Shown: positions 24,186 through 36,900, counted from the first letter of the stretch. The stretch is DNA of 64,000 nt from Coffea arabica (GCF_036785885.1 NC_092330.1:5614525-5678524), one strand, 5' to 3'. The notes: a model not told the origin generated them from the letters alone. A program made the numbers and translations.

Positions 24186-24353
24186 GTCGTCACTAAAAAA
24201 TGTTGTCACTAATGACCATATTTCTTGCAGTGTAGTTTGTGACGAAAATAACGGGTCGTCACTAAAAAAGTCGTCACTAAAAAATGTTGTCACTAATGAC
24301 CATATTTCTTGCAGTGTAGTTTGTGACGAAAATAACGGGTCGTCACTAAACAT
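24186..24353. repeat. 84-bp tandem duplication containing an internal CACTA-like end
   Basis: Copies at 24186-24269 and 24270-24353 are almost identical. Each contains TTTCTTGCAGTG, which reads CACTGCAAGAAATATGG on the other strand, a diverged version of the element's terminus. The minus-strand open frame here (24105-24353) simply reflects an 84-bp, 28-codon period. Confidence 0.85.
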
Positions 24354-24785
24354 TTAGTTGCTTTGATGCAATTGTGACAACTTTAGGTGTCGCGACTAAA
24401 GAAGCACCTTTTGTGACGACTTATTGTCATCACTACAGAATGTTGTCACTAATAACCTTTTTTTTAGTGATCAGTGACGACAACAAAAAGTTGTCCGTAA
24501 CTAGGCCAAGCAATAGTGATGATGTTTTTAATGTCGTCACTATTGTGTGTTCCAAACACTCCCGCACTCTTGCTAAATCTTGGCGGGAATTTACTAGTGA
24601 CGACTTTTCTAAGTTGTCACAAATGAGTTGGCTCCCATTAGAGGTTTGTGACGAGTTAGAAAGTCGTCAATAAAGGATCCACTTTTGTGACAACTTTTTT
24701 TCGTCACAGAGAAAAGTTGTCACTAATGACCAATTTTCTTGTAGTGTTGCTTGAGAACAAGCAATGGTTCAAGTGTGGGAGAGTT

Positions 24786-26653
24786 TGATAAGTGCATATT
24801 ACGTGTTTTTAGTGTGTTTTATTAGTTAGTTTTGGTGTGTTTTAACTACTTTTATAGCTAATTAACTAAGTTTGTAGTGAAAATATGTATTTTATTGTTT
24901 AAGTGATAAAAATTGCATTTCTATGGATTTTAATGGGGAAAACTTCATACTTTTACAGGTTTAATGATTCAATCATCAAATGACATAAATTGAGAAGATA
25001 ATTAGATGATTATTGATCATTTAAAATGATAAAAGAAGACATGAAATACAAAATACTCAAAGGATGAAATGCAAGTTTTTCAACTTTGACACCTTGTGAC
25101 ATCAAAGTCTAGTTTAGTCATTTCCCTAGTCAAAAAGTCGAAATACAGAAGTGTAATTTCACTGTCGAAAGCTGAAACAGGTGACCAGTTGAGGATATTT
25201 TGGTCATTTCACGATCCACAGAGATCTAAATTGGATAAATCTTGATGTATTGGAAAACTAACTTAAAGGGCTACAACTTTCATGTGTTATGCAAGAGTTC
25301 AGCATCCATCACCAAGAAAATATCAGTTGAAGTTCGACCAAAAATAGAGCAAGAATCAATTCTACCCAGAAAGTGTAAACCTGCAAAATGCAATATGTGG
25401 GATATAATATGTGACCTAAGGTCGCGTATTTGAGGTCATGTATTCTAGTTTTTCTGCTGCAACTTACTTTATAACTTGTTTTGCATTCACACAACCTTTC
25501 CAACTCATCTACAACTCAAAATTTCGGTTGTATCTGACCAAGAAGAGTGTGGAAACTTGGAGAACAACTCTTGGTGAATTCAAAAGCCAACTTTGCCAAC
25601 CAAGAAACAACTCACCTTGAACTTGAATCCTTGATAAATAGCTGCTTTTGGAGACCACTTTAAAAAGCTTTGGAAGGCTAGAGAAACTCACAAAAATTAT
25701 AGTTTTCACTAGAATTTCCTTAGTTCATTAGTTAGGATAGTATAGTATAGGTAGTATAGTTTATCCTTCTTGTATTTGTAGTTAGATTTGGATGAAGAAT
25801 TGGGGAGCAAAGATGGAGATGTTGAAACTCATGTGACAAGAATGACTTCTCTCCTATACTTTATCTTTTGTATTTAAGTCCATATTTAACTATAATACAA
25901 GTTTAGATCTTGTTTTTCATGTTTAGTTAAAGTTTATGCCTGGAGTATGGATGAATTTTCTATATCTTGTTTGTGATATTTATTTGGTTATTTGATGATG
26001 TTATTTTGAGCAAGTTAATTATCACTTTTGCTTAGTTAATCATGATTAACCGACCATTAATTGTAATAATCTTAAGGTGTTAAATTTGCAATGAGAATTA
26101 GAATTGGAATTTAACACTAATTCAAGGAAGTGATAAACTTAGGGAGTTCACTTACGAGAGTAGAAGAGCACCTTTGTGGCTTTAGTAACTTGTTTCATGT
26201 AATTTTATAGAAGAAATGAACTTATAATTAATTCATAACCACAAGAGTAGGTATGACTTAATTACAAATATAGTTGATTCACTACGAGCGTAGGTTTCAC
26301 ATATAAGAGGAAATTAAGCTATAACTATTCAAGATAATAGTATTCACTTAACTGGTAATGTCATTTGCAAGAATAGGAAGGAATTCCATACCACTTGGAG
26401 CTTTTTATTGTATTTTTGTTACTTTTATAGTATAAATTTAATTTCTTGTTCTTGTGATAGTCTAAACAATAAAGGAGTTCGAAAAATATCAGTAATTGAC
26501 AATCTTCCATGTGTGATCGACACTTAATACCCCTATGCTCAATAAACAACTCGTAAACTTGTGAAAAATAGCGTATGGGGTATTTAAGAATTTATAAATA
26601 TAAAACTTGACTGTGGATAAGCTAATTGATATATGTATACCCCGTGCTCGTCA
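24786..26653 (+). repeat. 3' LTR of the 14090-26653 element
   Basis: 1868 bp beginning TGATAAGTGCATATTACG directly after the purine tract and ending GTGCTCGTCA. Length and terminal bases match the family of the 1854-9038 element, but the sequence is well diverged. Confidence 0.8.
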
Positions 26654-27417
26654 CGGTCCAATTAAATCATGGTTTATAGTTTCCCTTCCAAATTCTAACA
26701 ACACCACTTTGTACCGGTTCTTCATCTTCAAACACTTTTCTCATTGTAATAATCCAAATATCTGGATAGACTGTTTTCATTGCTTAATTTGATACCCATT
26801 TATTGACAACTCACTTCGTGATTTTAATGATCACAACTAAAAAGATATGATTCTTCTCCAATTTCTAGATCAATCTTATGGTTCAATCTTCACTAACTAG
26901 GTATTTCATGACCAACCTTGTGGTCTAACTCAATCAACAAACTCCTTCACATTTATTCTTATACTCCAACTCGGACAGTAGAAAGCACCCAAAACTAAAC
27001 TCGTAGTTGGGTCAATTCTTTAATGTTTACAAGCACACCAAGATCAATTCTTGAACCTAGGGCTCTAATGCCAGATATAGGACTCAAAACATTTCACCAT
27101 AAATCTATATGAGACAAATTTCAAAAAAATCAAATGTATATGGGGAAGCAATTTACACACATAAAAATATGTGTGGGAGAAGAGAAATAAATTAATAATA
27201 TAACATCAATAACACCATAAGAACAAACCTATCAAACTTTATTCTTTACTCATCTAAACCGACCATAACAATACAACTCTCTATTTATAGAGTGACTTAA
27301 TAAACATGTTTTATTAACTACAAGAAATTTTCTAATAAAATAATATTTCTTAAATAACAAAATTACCATAATTTGACTGCTATAGAATTACTAAAAGTTT
27401 AACTTGATTAAAAGGTA
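26654..27417 (-). other. Possible LTR-element remnant, otherwise unassigned
   Basis: No gene is recognised. At 27061-27073 GGCTCTAATGCCA is the reverse complement of a mutated tRNA-Met primer site. The AT-rich stretch after it (about 27076-27410) could therefore be the LTR of a minus-strand element. No matching second LTR is visible, so the assignment is weak. Confidence 0.3.
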
Positions 27418-27878
27418 ACCCGGGTCTGGGTGGTGGTGGTGGTGTCTTACGGGATTCGTCAGGAAGCCCTCTATTTGCTTTCTCGGCCTTTCTGGGGGTT
27501 ACCTCTAGTTTACGGGCGGAGACTATGGCCCTGTTGATTGGGCTTCGCGAGTGTGCTCAGAAGGGTTTTGGTACTGTGGGCGTCCAGCTAGACTCCTTGG
27601 TCTTGGTGGGGATTCTGCAAAAGCAGTTTCAGTGTCCTTGGCATGTCCGACGGGAGGTGGGACAGATTTGGCAGTTGCTGGGTGAATCCCCGTGGATAAT
27701 TCATTGTTACAGGGAGGCGAACAATGTTGCTGACATTCTATCTAATGTGGGAGTAGCTCATCCTGAGCATAAGGTTAGGGTTTATGACCACATCCGAATG
27801 ATTCCACAGATGGCTCGTGGTGCAATCCGGCTAGATAAACTAGGAGTGCCTTCAATTAGGAAGTTCAGGATGTTATAG
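27418..27878 (+). pseudogene. LINE ORF2 C-terminal RNase H fragment
   Basis: Translation opens at GGGGGVLRDSSGSPLFAFSA and reads through to TAG at about 27876. It has the RNase H catalytic glutamate region (SSLRAETMALLIGL), the aspartate region (VQLDSLVLVGIL) and the CYREANNVADILSNVG box. The first catalytic aspartate (as in NTDGC...) lies before the truncation. There is no internal stop, so it may be a fairly recent insertion, but it lacks RT and endonuclease and cannot act alone. Confidence 0.85.
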
Positions 27879-27959
27879 GGTTTGGACTTGCGTAATTTCT
27901 GCTACTATTGTAACTTTTGGTTCGAATTAATAATATTGCTGCATTTATATAAAAAAAAA
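27418..27959 (+). mobile_element. 5'-truncated L1 LINE, 3' end only
   Basis: This keeps the C-terminal RNase H part of ORF2, a short 3' UTR and an A-run at about 27951-27959. The 5' break falls inside the RNase H domain. I found no convincing target-site duplication. Confidence 0.8.
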
Positions 27960-28367
27960 CACTACTAACTAATAATATAGAAATTATATATTTTTTTTAG
28001 GTCTGATTTGATTTGCCAAAAGAATCTATGACATATTTCTGTTTTCTGTGGTTGTTGCATATAACACACAATAACGAACAAGGAAAATGATAAGGGAAAT
28101 GACAAAGAGAAGTGTAAATGAAAGTTTATTTCGATAACTGCTTGTAATAACAAAAGTTTTGTGGTTTTTTAAGATCTTTTTTTTTTTAGGATAAATTTTG
28201 ATGGCATTATTAACACTTGAAATCCAAAATGTAGGGCCAGAGGCAAAGATCATGTGTATACCTCCTTTGCCTATGTCAAAACGAGAGGTCGCTCAGGTAA
28301 AGTTTTTTTTTTTTTTTTTAAGAAATTCTTTTTATTTATTCATGGAGAATATAACCAAATATCCCTC

Positions 28368-31300
28368 TTACATAATCCTCATTTTTCTAATTGAAGGTAT
28401 CCCTATTCTGTCCAAACGGATTGCCCCACGAGACAATCTTGGGAATGTACTGAAGGTATCATAAACCTCAATTTGTTTATCTGGATGAGATATACCCACA
28501 TTAGATAAAGCATCAGCAACTGTGTTAGCCTCCCGATAGCAGTGCGTGAATCTAGGTGGATCATCTAATAACTGCCAAATCTGGTTGACGTATCTTCGAA
28601 TTTTCCACGGACACTGAGTTCGGCGTTGAATGATCCCAATTAAAACCAATGAATCTGATTGTACACATATGTTTCCAAAACCGTTATGTATACAGATCTA
28701 AAGACCAATAAGAAGGGCACAAGCCTCTGCACGGAGACATGTAGTTTCTCCCAGATATGCCGAAAAACCAATCATTGGTAATCCAGTGGAATCCCGGAGT
28801 ATGCCCCCACCTCCACCTATTCCTGGATTACCCTTAGCACATCCATCCGTGTTAAGAGTATACCTCCCTGTCTCTTTGGTTTCCCAGCGGATACCTTGAT
28901 ATATAACCGTACCCCCAGGTGCCTTTGACCAATCATACAATTGACAAAAGGATTGTAGTCTTATCAGTTGTTTAAAATGTATTCCTACCATGGATTGGAT
29001 TTCTGAGAAGATGGCTTGACGAATGGCCGATGATTGCATCTGGACACCCTCAAACATTGCTTTGTTCCTTGCCTTCCAAATCTGCCAGCAAATTACACTA
29101 GGAAGAATACGGCAAATAAGCCTTCGTAACTCAGAATCCTGTGAATACAACCACCAATCTACTATGCGTGCTCGTAGAAAAGATCCTGAGAATTTTATTC
29201 CACATAACCCTCCAAAATAATTCCAAAGGAATGACGCAATGTGTCCATTGGAGAATAAATGCTCAATAGACTCCTCAGAAGCCTAAGTACAGCAAAAGCA
29301 CTTTGAAGGCAAATGGAAACCAAATTTACGAAGCTTATCCGGTGTCGGTATTCTCCTCAGAAGTAGTCTCAACATGAAAAATGAAACTTTCAAAGGTATC
29401 CGAGGGTGCCAAATGGAAGCAAATACCATAGACGTGGGTCGGGTCTGCCTAATGTCCCCAAAAGCCGAATGTAGAGAGAAATTTCCAGTTGTTGTGGGCA
29501 TCCAAATGACTTCAGCTATACTTCCTTCTTCTGGGACCATTTGTTCTGAAATGGAATAAGCAATTTCCTTTGGCAATGTGTGGTATAGAAGATTCAAATC
29601 CAAATGGCCGTTGTTTACGAAGTTTCGGAACGTCAAATTTGGGATAACCGGAACCTTTAGAAACAATGCACCACTCCCCAACCAGTTATCGTACCAAAAA
29701 TGACACGCCCCATATTTGGCCACCCATAATATTGAGAGTTCCACTTGCCGGCTCACATTGATCATCCTTCGCCAAATTGCCGAATCCGTTGGTCTGAGTT
29801 CTACCTGACAAGGATGCAGACATTTACAATACTTTGCTTTCATGAAGGTCGACCACAATGATGATTCTGTTCGGAATTTCCACCATAACTTGGAGGAAAA
29901 GGCTGTGTAGACGTCACATAATCTCCGAAATCCAATTCCCCCTTCCTCAACTGGATAGCACAATTGAGGCCAACGTATCCAATGAAGCTTCGATTCCTCG
30001 GGTGAGGATCCCCAAAGGAATGCCGAGCATGCCTTTTCTATAGTTTTAAACACCGAACTGGGAATCACTGCAGCTGACATTAGGTGAACTGGTATTGATG
30101 ATAATACATGCTTGATTAGAATAATTTTTCCTCCAAAGGAAAGTAACCTTGATTTCCAAGACAGAATCCTTGCTAGTATTGCGTGACAAACTTCTCCAAA
30201 ATAAGATGATTTGCATCTTCCAATGTAGAGCGGAAACCCTAAATAGCGTATTGGAAATGACTTGCGGGCAAACCTAGAGATGCGATCAAGCAGCCGTCGT
30301 CTTGCCATTGATACAGATGGATGAACTATATAACAGCTTTTTTGTACATTTAGTAATTGGCCCGAGCATCTTTGATAATCATCTAACACTTTCATGATAG
30401 CCTTCAGGGAAAATGAGGATCCATTTGCAAATATAAGAACATCATCCGCAAATGCCAAGTGAGTAATAGACGGGCATCCATATGGAACTTTGAAACTCAC
30501 AAATCTTGGTTGCATGACAAGATTATTCAGTGCTCTAGATAACACCTCTGCCCCTATAATAAATAATGCTGGTGATAATGGGTCACCCTGACGGAGTCCT
30601 CTCGAAGACTTGAAAAAACCGTATGAGGATCCATTTATAATGACGGAAAACCAGACATTAGAAATCAGTCGCCAAACCATATCAATGAATCTCTCACCAA
30701 AACCGAACCTTCTCAGAACATTGATAATATGACCCCATGCCACTCTGTCATATGCCTTAGACATGTCTAATTTCATAACCACATTACCACCTCTATTCTT
30801 TTTCGCCATACCCGATATCACCTCCTGTGCAAGTAGGAAGTTTTCGGTTATATTGCGACCCTTCACAAATCCTGTCTGCTGGGGAGAAATAATTTTTGGC
30901 AATATTCCCGCCACTCTGTCTGCCAAGATCCTTGATAATAGCTTGTTGAAGAAGTTACATAGGCTGATGGGTCGAAATTGAGAAAAATCTTGAGGATTTG
31001 GCACCTTTGGAATTTGAACAATTGAAGTAGAGGTGATGAAACGAGGTAGTTCTGCTCCACAGAAAAAACTAAGTACCGCCTTGTAGACATCTTGGGCGAT
31101 TACTTGCCATGCAAAAGTAAAAAATTTTCCCGTGAATCCATCTGGGCCGGCAGCACTTTCTTCATCCATTGCCTTCAGGACTCTAAAAACCTCTTCAATT
31201 GAAGGGATTTCTTCCAACTTCACATTATCCTATCCCGAAATCATAGGTGGAATGAGGTGTAGCATATCTGCAGATGATCCCAAAGAATCCGAGAAAAGTT

Positions 31301-32497
31301 CAGAGAAATAGGTGGTTGCTTCACTTGCTATATCAGCTTCATTGTCCACCCAAACACCATTGGCTTTTTTGATACGATAAATCATAGCTTGAGCCCGTCT
31401 CTGTCTTACTATCGCATGAAAATACTTTGAATTGGTATCTCCCTGTCGAAGCCATTTTACCCTAGCCTTTTGCCTCCAAAATTGTTCTTCAATTGATAAT
31501 GCATATCTCAGCTCCGCTTGAACCTTTTTGAGTTCAATCTGGCACTCCTCCGAATCATCTTGATCTACCACTTCTTCTGCCCGTTGCACCGCCATTTCTG
31601 CAGATCGCATATTATCGATCACATTTCCAAAGTGTTCTTTGTTCCATGTCTGAATAGCTTTTCTTGTTGTCAATAATTTAGAACATAGAACACGCATCGG
31701 AGATCCATTGACATCTTGATTCCAAGCCTGGCTTATCACCTCCAAGAGTTGTGGTTTAGTTGTCCACACATTCAAAAATCGAAATGGATGCGGCTAGTAT
31801 CTGATTGAGCAACAAATGAGAGCTTTAACGGTGAATGGTCAGAAGGATGTCTAGCCAAGTGAAGGACAGAAATGTTATAAGAAAGATCCAGACATGCCAC
31901 GTTGACTAAGAACCTGTCTAACCTCTTTGAAATCCGAGCTCTACTTCGTCGATTGTTTGACCATGTAAAATTGGGTCCTGAGAAGCCTACATCAAATACT
32001 CCAGCCTCCTCCATGAAAGACAGAAATTCCACTCCTTCTGTTATAGCAAATGGACGACCTCCCCTTTTTTCATGAGGTGCCACAATAACATTAAAATCAC
32101 CCCCAATACACCAAGGAAGAAAACTAGGCTTATCAGCTAACAATGAGGACCATAACTCACGCCGCTCGTCAACTGAGCATTTTGCATGAACAAAGGACAT
32201 AATTATTGGAGAAGGAATTAGGGGACTTTGTACATGTAGAGAAATATGCTGATCCGAATTACCAACAATTGAGCAAAGAAAAGGATTATTGTAGAACACC
32301 CAAATATCACTTGAAGAATTAACAAGCACGTAATCAAATAATAGACGTAGACGAATGGTTTGTATTTTAGATACGTCTAACTTTGGCTCACAAATCACAA
32401 CAAATTGGAAATGATGTGTCCGTACTAAATTGATTAATCTTCGTAGATTAGGTGCTTTAGCTACTCCTCTAATATTCCAAAAAATGCCATTAATCAT
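28368..32497 (-). pseudogene. LINE ORF2: endonuclease, reverse transcriptase, RNase H
   Basis: The start is ATG at 32497, overlapping the ORF1 stop by 8 nt. The endonuclease/exonuclease/phosphatase fold is at 31772-32497, with WNIRG, the catalytic Glu in ICEPK, GGDFNV and SDHSPL. RT follows at about 29900-31220: KLDMSKAYDRV, GLRQGDPLSP and the FADD active-site box are all present. A zf-RVT-type segment ends near KCFCC (29290). RNase H (28368-28870) keeps NTDGCAKGNPG, LRAEA, QSDSLVLIGI and CYREANTVADALSN. The frame is broken by one frameshift near 31790 and by single in-frame TAG stops at 31230-31232, 29283-29285 and 28698-28700. Otherwise all catalytic motifs survive, so loss of function is recent relative to other repeats here. 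Confidence 0.9.
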
Positions 32498-33600
32498 GAG
32501 AAAGAACCTGGAATGAGTTTTTGGATGATGTCTCTGACCGTGAGCGCAAAATTCTGTCGGTTTGAAGATTAGCCCTCAAACCTTTTGTCCTTTTTTGTTT
32601 GGGATTACGGTCAGCCCCCCCTGATTGATCAATACTTAAAGAAGGACCTGATGATTCAGGCAAATTTTCTTGTGGGACACCCGGTCTGGGAGACAAATTT
32701 CCTGCAACAGTTGGTGAATTAACCTCCACTATCCCATGCTCTGTAGGACCGAAATTCTCCACTCCTCGCAACTCAACATAGAGATGCTCCAAAGAGTTAT
32801 TGTCGGCCATGGACTGAAGTTTCTCTTTTGATGCTTCAGACGATGTAGCTTGGGTCCCTTCATCATTTCCGTGGACCTGTTCTAAATGCTTTTGCATAAT
32901 CAATTGTTCCCCAACAAGTGCTTGCTCCCTCATATGAGCCGTATTCAAATTCCCTTGCACATCATATGTTGTCGGCTTGGATGCAGCAACTATCACCACT
33001 TGGTGATCAGTATTTAGATGATGAAGAGAATTTTTGTCGGCCTTACTCTGAAGTTTGTCTGTGGGATTTATATTAGTTTCAAAACGGGTCCCTTGGTATT
33101 CATTCCCGTGGACCTTCTCCAGCTGGTTTTCCATTTCCCTTCGTTCCTCACGTACTGGCAGCTCCATTGCAAGATCATTTTGTGGTTGTTCAAATCCAGC
33201 AGATGACGACAACTTAGTTACTCCAAGCTTAATAAGGTGATCATCAGGCTTACTAACTTCCTGAACCTTTGTGGCAGTACAGACTTCCTCCACCACTGTA
33301 CCTTTTAGTTTTTCAGCATAATTGCCCATCTCAGTACGCTGCACTTCGTCGGAATCAGTCACGGTATCTGTTGTTTTTTCCAAGTTAGCATCTGGGTTTT
33401 TCACAAGGTCTAAATTATACACTTGAACATTATTAACTTCTAACGATAGATCCCTCTGCAGCTTCGTGTTATGCTTATATAGATACCAAGCCCCAACCTC
33501 AGTTACATTCTTCTTGCATTGCTCTTGGGAATGACCCAAACGTGAACAAGATGAACAGTACAATGGCATATTCTCTGGCACAATCCGTTGCCAAAATCCA
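32490..33600 (-). pseudogene. LINE ORF1 C-terminal part with zinc knuckle
   Basis: The frame is open from the truncated 5' end at about 33600 (GFWQRIVPENMPLYC) to TAA at 32490. It has a CX2CX4HX4C knuckle at the start (CSSCSRLGHSQEQC), followed by a long polar, low-complexity tail. ORF1 proteins of plant L1 elements bind element RNA; the N-terminal RNA-recognition part is missing here because of 5' truncation. It is uninterrupted within the retained part. The stop overlaps the ORF2 start (ATGATTAA), suggesting ORF2 translation by termination-reinitiation. Confidence 0.85.
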
Positions 33601-35370
33601 GAATATTATAAGAAGATTATTTGGAAAACTTTTTAAATATTTTTTTATAAGAATATTATAATTTGTTTTATGATTTGATGTATATGAAATTAAAAAAGTG
33701 GTTGGAAAAATAAATATGTGATTAAGAAATGTATTTTGGATGAAACTTTCTATACCTTTCCAGAAAAACTAAAAGATCTTAAATTTATAAAATGCATAGA
33801 CATGGTAATTTTTAATTTTAATTTGCATTTTTTATTTGTTCAAGTAGGACACTTTAGTCTTGAGAAGGCGGAGGGAGAAGATGTTACAGTCAAACCTAGG
33901 AATCTCCAGTTCTCCTGACTAGTGTAGTAGTGTTACTATCGATTGAAGCATTTAAAGAAAAGAGATCCAGGCCATTATTTCCCGATTCGTTGAATAAGAG
34001 ATCATTGAGTCTTGCAATGATGACTTGTAACAAAAATTAATAATTTTGTAAATGATGTAAACAAATACTTATTGAAATGCAACCGCAATTATATGTTGAC
34101 CAAAATTTCTATTCCCATTCCAATGTACTTGAAGAGATGAATAGCAAGGCTTCACGAAACTAAATAATGATGAACCTTGGACAAATTTCTTGTCTTTTTA
34201 ATTTTGCAAGATCTCAAAATTACCCAATGATAATTTGGTAGAAGCAGTTCAACAATTTATTCTTAGTTTGTTCAAAAGCGGCATATGAGCAAAAATATAA
34301 ATGCAAAATAACGAAAGTAACGGAGTGTATCATAAATTGTACACTACAAATGTGACAATCAAATTTCTTGATAAAACCTTTCATAGTTCCTATATATGAG
34401 TCTTACATGTCGTGATAACACTAGTTACCCTTCGCACACAAAGTATATTTTTCTTAATGGAACAATAGTAAATTTTATTAATTCTCCAAGAAATGGACGT
34501 TTCTCATTTAGTCATCATTAATTCAACTTCTACATTTCATGTTTAATACTTGTGGTATTTCCTAAAGTTAGCTGAAAACAAATTGTGAATATTGATGAAG
34601 CCCTACAATCTAATACATGACTTTTTGGAGTTTGTAACGGGTATTAGTTGATGTATCTCTAATGACTTAGAGAAAACCAAATGTTTTCAATTTTAGATAG
34701 CTAATGATGAAATTTTATAGGGAGTAATTGGCCGCCACTTGACAAAAGATTTGTTAAACTCTTTAGCTGATAGATCTTTCATCAACCTTACCCAATACAA
34801 TGCTAATTTTAGGTATGAACTATTGAAGACAAAAATGGATGGATGGTTGAATTCCCATGATGTTAGTCAATAGATTTGGTTGAAAAGTTAGGACTACTGT
34901 TTAGGTTTTCTTAGCCATTACGTTCTATGGATGCTTATAATGCTAGTACCATTAGTCTATAAATTCGTTAGCTAGCCATTGAAATCCAGAAATTCAAACA
35001 AGAGTTAAAGGAATTTTCAGCTTATATTTCTAAAAAGCAATATAAACTTTTAATCGATCAATTAGACATTTTGAATTTAATGAAATCCCAATACAATATT
35101 GTAAGGGAGTTCAATTGGTAGATCATAGGCCCCTTTAACGTCCCCGCGTTACGGAAGGTGAAAGAAAATTGCCATTGGATCCGCAAAATAAAATCTTTCT
35201 TGACTTTATTATAGAAGTAAACAATGGTATATAACGAGAATAATGAAAAGGTTTACATCTATGTGAAACAAAAACGAAACCGAAACCTATTTCATACTTT
35301 TTCTTATCTTAGCAAAACTTTTTATAAAAACAAGTTTACTATGCGATGCAACAACATGTTCTTGACATTT
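33601..35370. other. Intergenic, possible decayed coding remnants
   Basis: AT-rich. A short frame ending at 33916 (HFSLEKAEGEDVTVKPRNLQFS, stop TGA) preceded by a pyrimidine-rich stretch and AG could be a terminal exon, but I cannot name it. A second stretch (about 34700-35120) translates into discontinuous pieces that read like protein (for example ADRSFINLTQYNANFRYELL) with stops. No family is recognised in either. Confidence 0.25.
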
Positions 35371-36570
35371 TTTAATATTAGGATCCAAGTGTGGAATAAA
35401 ACAACTATTGAGACAAACAAGCCACAAGTATAAAAGATAAACGACACACAATATTTAATGTTATTCGACTCCACCATTGAACCTATATTCATGGAGAGAA
35501 ACCTGTTCTTTATTATGAGAAGAAAACCCTATACAAGAATACAATTTGAATCCAAACCCAACCCTTGTATATTATCTCTCATCTCCCAAGAACCCTCTTC
35601 CACCCCCATGTATAAAGCTACATGTTGCGCTTTTGTACTCTTGTGTGTCTTTGTATAGTATGTCAACCCACCTATTTATAGATAATATTATTTGGCTAAA
35701 ACCCAAATAACAATATTAAGCCAATTCTAATTCCTAGATTTATACAAAATAGGAAATAACTTCTAATCCTGAAAAAATAGAAAATTGCTTGACTACTACT
35801 TCAAGTAACTAAAACTAATTAGAAAACTAGTTACTTACACACAAAACAAGAAACTTACCTAAAAAAAATTAAGCCAATATCCTAACAAATCTCCACCTTG
35901 GCAAAAATTTCTTTTAGTAACCATTTACTTTCAACTACCAAATAATATGGTATCAAACTACACACCCGAATCAATACAGTCCTGATACCAAATTGATTCA
36001 ATCGACAAATGAACATGTGTAGTTATCCCAAATCGAACCTCCAGTTGACTCATGAGAAGGTGCGTCAATTTACCGTCTCTCTTTGCAGGATTTTTTCTCA
36101 CCACCACTTGCAATCTGGAAGCCCTTCTGTGAGCTTTAACCCTAATCATTGAGGCTACCAAATGATAAAATCACCATACTTTTTTTCATCCTCAAGACTG
36201 TCTCGCCACGTGTGGTCTCCAAGACTCAACCTAAAACGAAAAATTCGTAACTGTCAGATTCTTCTGGCTTATGAAAATTAGATCTCTTTGTTTCTTTGGG
36301 ACACGTATCACACCATCCAAAAAACATAATCCAAATCTAATAATCATTTGAGAAGAAGTATCAACCGATGGAGTTGTGAGAAAGTCTCCACCGATTCACA
36401 TTCAAAATCAATATTGGATTCCACATTTTCCTTGACCCTTGAATCACCTATCTAAATTCACTGTCAAGTATCTCTCTACTTTTCGACTTTCCATCCTTTA
36501 CCATCAATATTTTTTGCCAAGTCATTGAAACAAGGATACCACTAATTAAATTGTTCAATTGGTAACAACC

Positions 36571-36670
36571 ACCATTTAGTTTGTTGGGATTCAAGTGCTT
36601 GTAAACAGCCCAATCTTGCAACCATTTAGTTTATTGGGATCCAAGTGCTTGTAAGCAGCCCAATCTTGCA
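36571..36670. repeat. 50-bp tandem duplication beside the primer site
   Basis: ACCATTTAGTTT...CAATCTTGCA occurs twice in tandem (36571-36620 and 36621-36670) with about three differences, just upstream of the primer binding site. Confidence 0.9.
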
Positions 36671-36900
36671 ACCAAACTCTGATACCACTTGTTAGGATCC
36701 AAGAGCGAAATAAATAACTATTGAAATATCAAGTACACAATAATTAAATGACAAACAAGCCACAAGTATAGAAGATAAACGACACACAATATTTAACGTG
36801 GTTCGACTCCACCATTGAATCTACGTCCACGAAGAGAAACCCGCTTTTTATTATGAGAGGAAACCCCTATACAAGAATACAACTTGAATTCAAAACCAAC

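Larger units (their letters stand above)
17792..24746. mobile_element. CACTA (EnSpm-like) transposon, non-autonomous, 6.95 kb
   Basis: The termini are CACTACAAGAAAATTG and its exact reverse complement. The inverted ends match over about 31 bp with one mismatch. The 3-bp target duplication TTG lies at 17789-17791 and 24747-24749. Both subterminal regions (about 17800-18300 and 23990-24740) are packed with GTCGTCACTAA/TTAGTGACGAC words in both orientations, the usual transposase-binding architecture of CACTA elements. No transposase frame was found. The interior instead holds duplicated gene-like sequence with splice-donor motifs, a pyrimidine-rich tract, tandem repeats and a hAT-like insertion. 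The insertion splits the 14090-26653 element; removing it rejoins that element's interior to its purine tract. Confidence 0.92.
14090..26653 (+). mobile_element. Second gag-carrying non-autonomous LTR element, 5' half lost, CACTA nested
   Basis: This is an older relative of the 1854-9038 element in the opposite orientation. It keeps part of gag (14090-14978), the hairpin array (15360-15620), the long AT-rich non-coding interior, a purine-rich tract AAGTGTGGGAGAGTT (24770-24785) and the 3' LTR (24786-26653). Its 5' LTR and gag start are missing: the gag-only element inserted exactly at the zinc-knuckle codons at 14090, and a deletion later removed everything on the far side. A CACTA transposon (17792-24746) interrupts the interior. 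Confidence 0.85.
28303..33600 (-). mobile_element. Nearly full-length plant L1 LINE, 5' truncated in ORF1
   Basis: This 5.3-kb non-LTR retrotransposon is read on the minus strand. Its A-tail appears as T17 at 28303-28319. It retains the C-terminal half of ORF1, the AP-endonuclease, the reverse transcriptase, a zf-RVT-like segment and the RNase H of ORF2. The 5' end lies in ORF1 at about 33600, a typical outcome of incomplete target-primed reverse transcription. No target duplication was found by eye. Confidence 0.9.

Noticed and set aside
24105..24353. 82-codon minus-strand frame with internal protein repeat
   Set aside because: It is the translation of an 84-bp tandem DNA repeat built from CACTA subterminal motifs.
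28287..33620. Target-site duplication for the 5.3-kb LINE
   Set aside because: The bases before the T-run (ending AGGTAAAG) have no match near the 5' break at about 33600.
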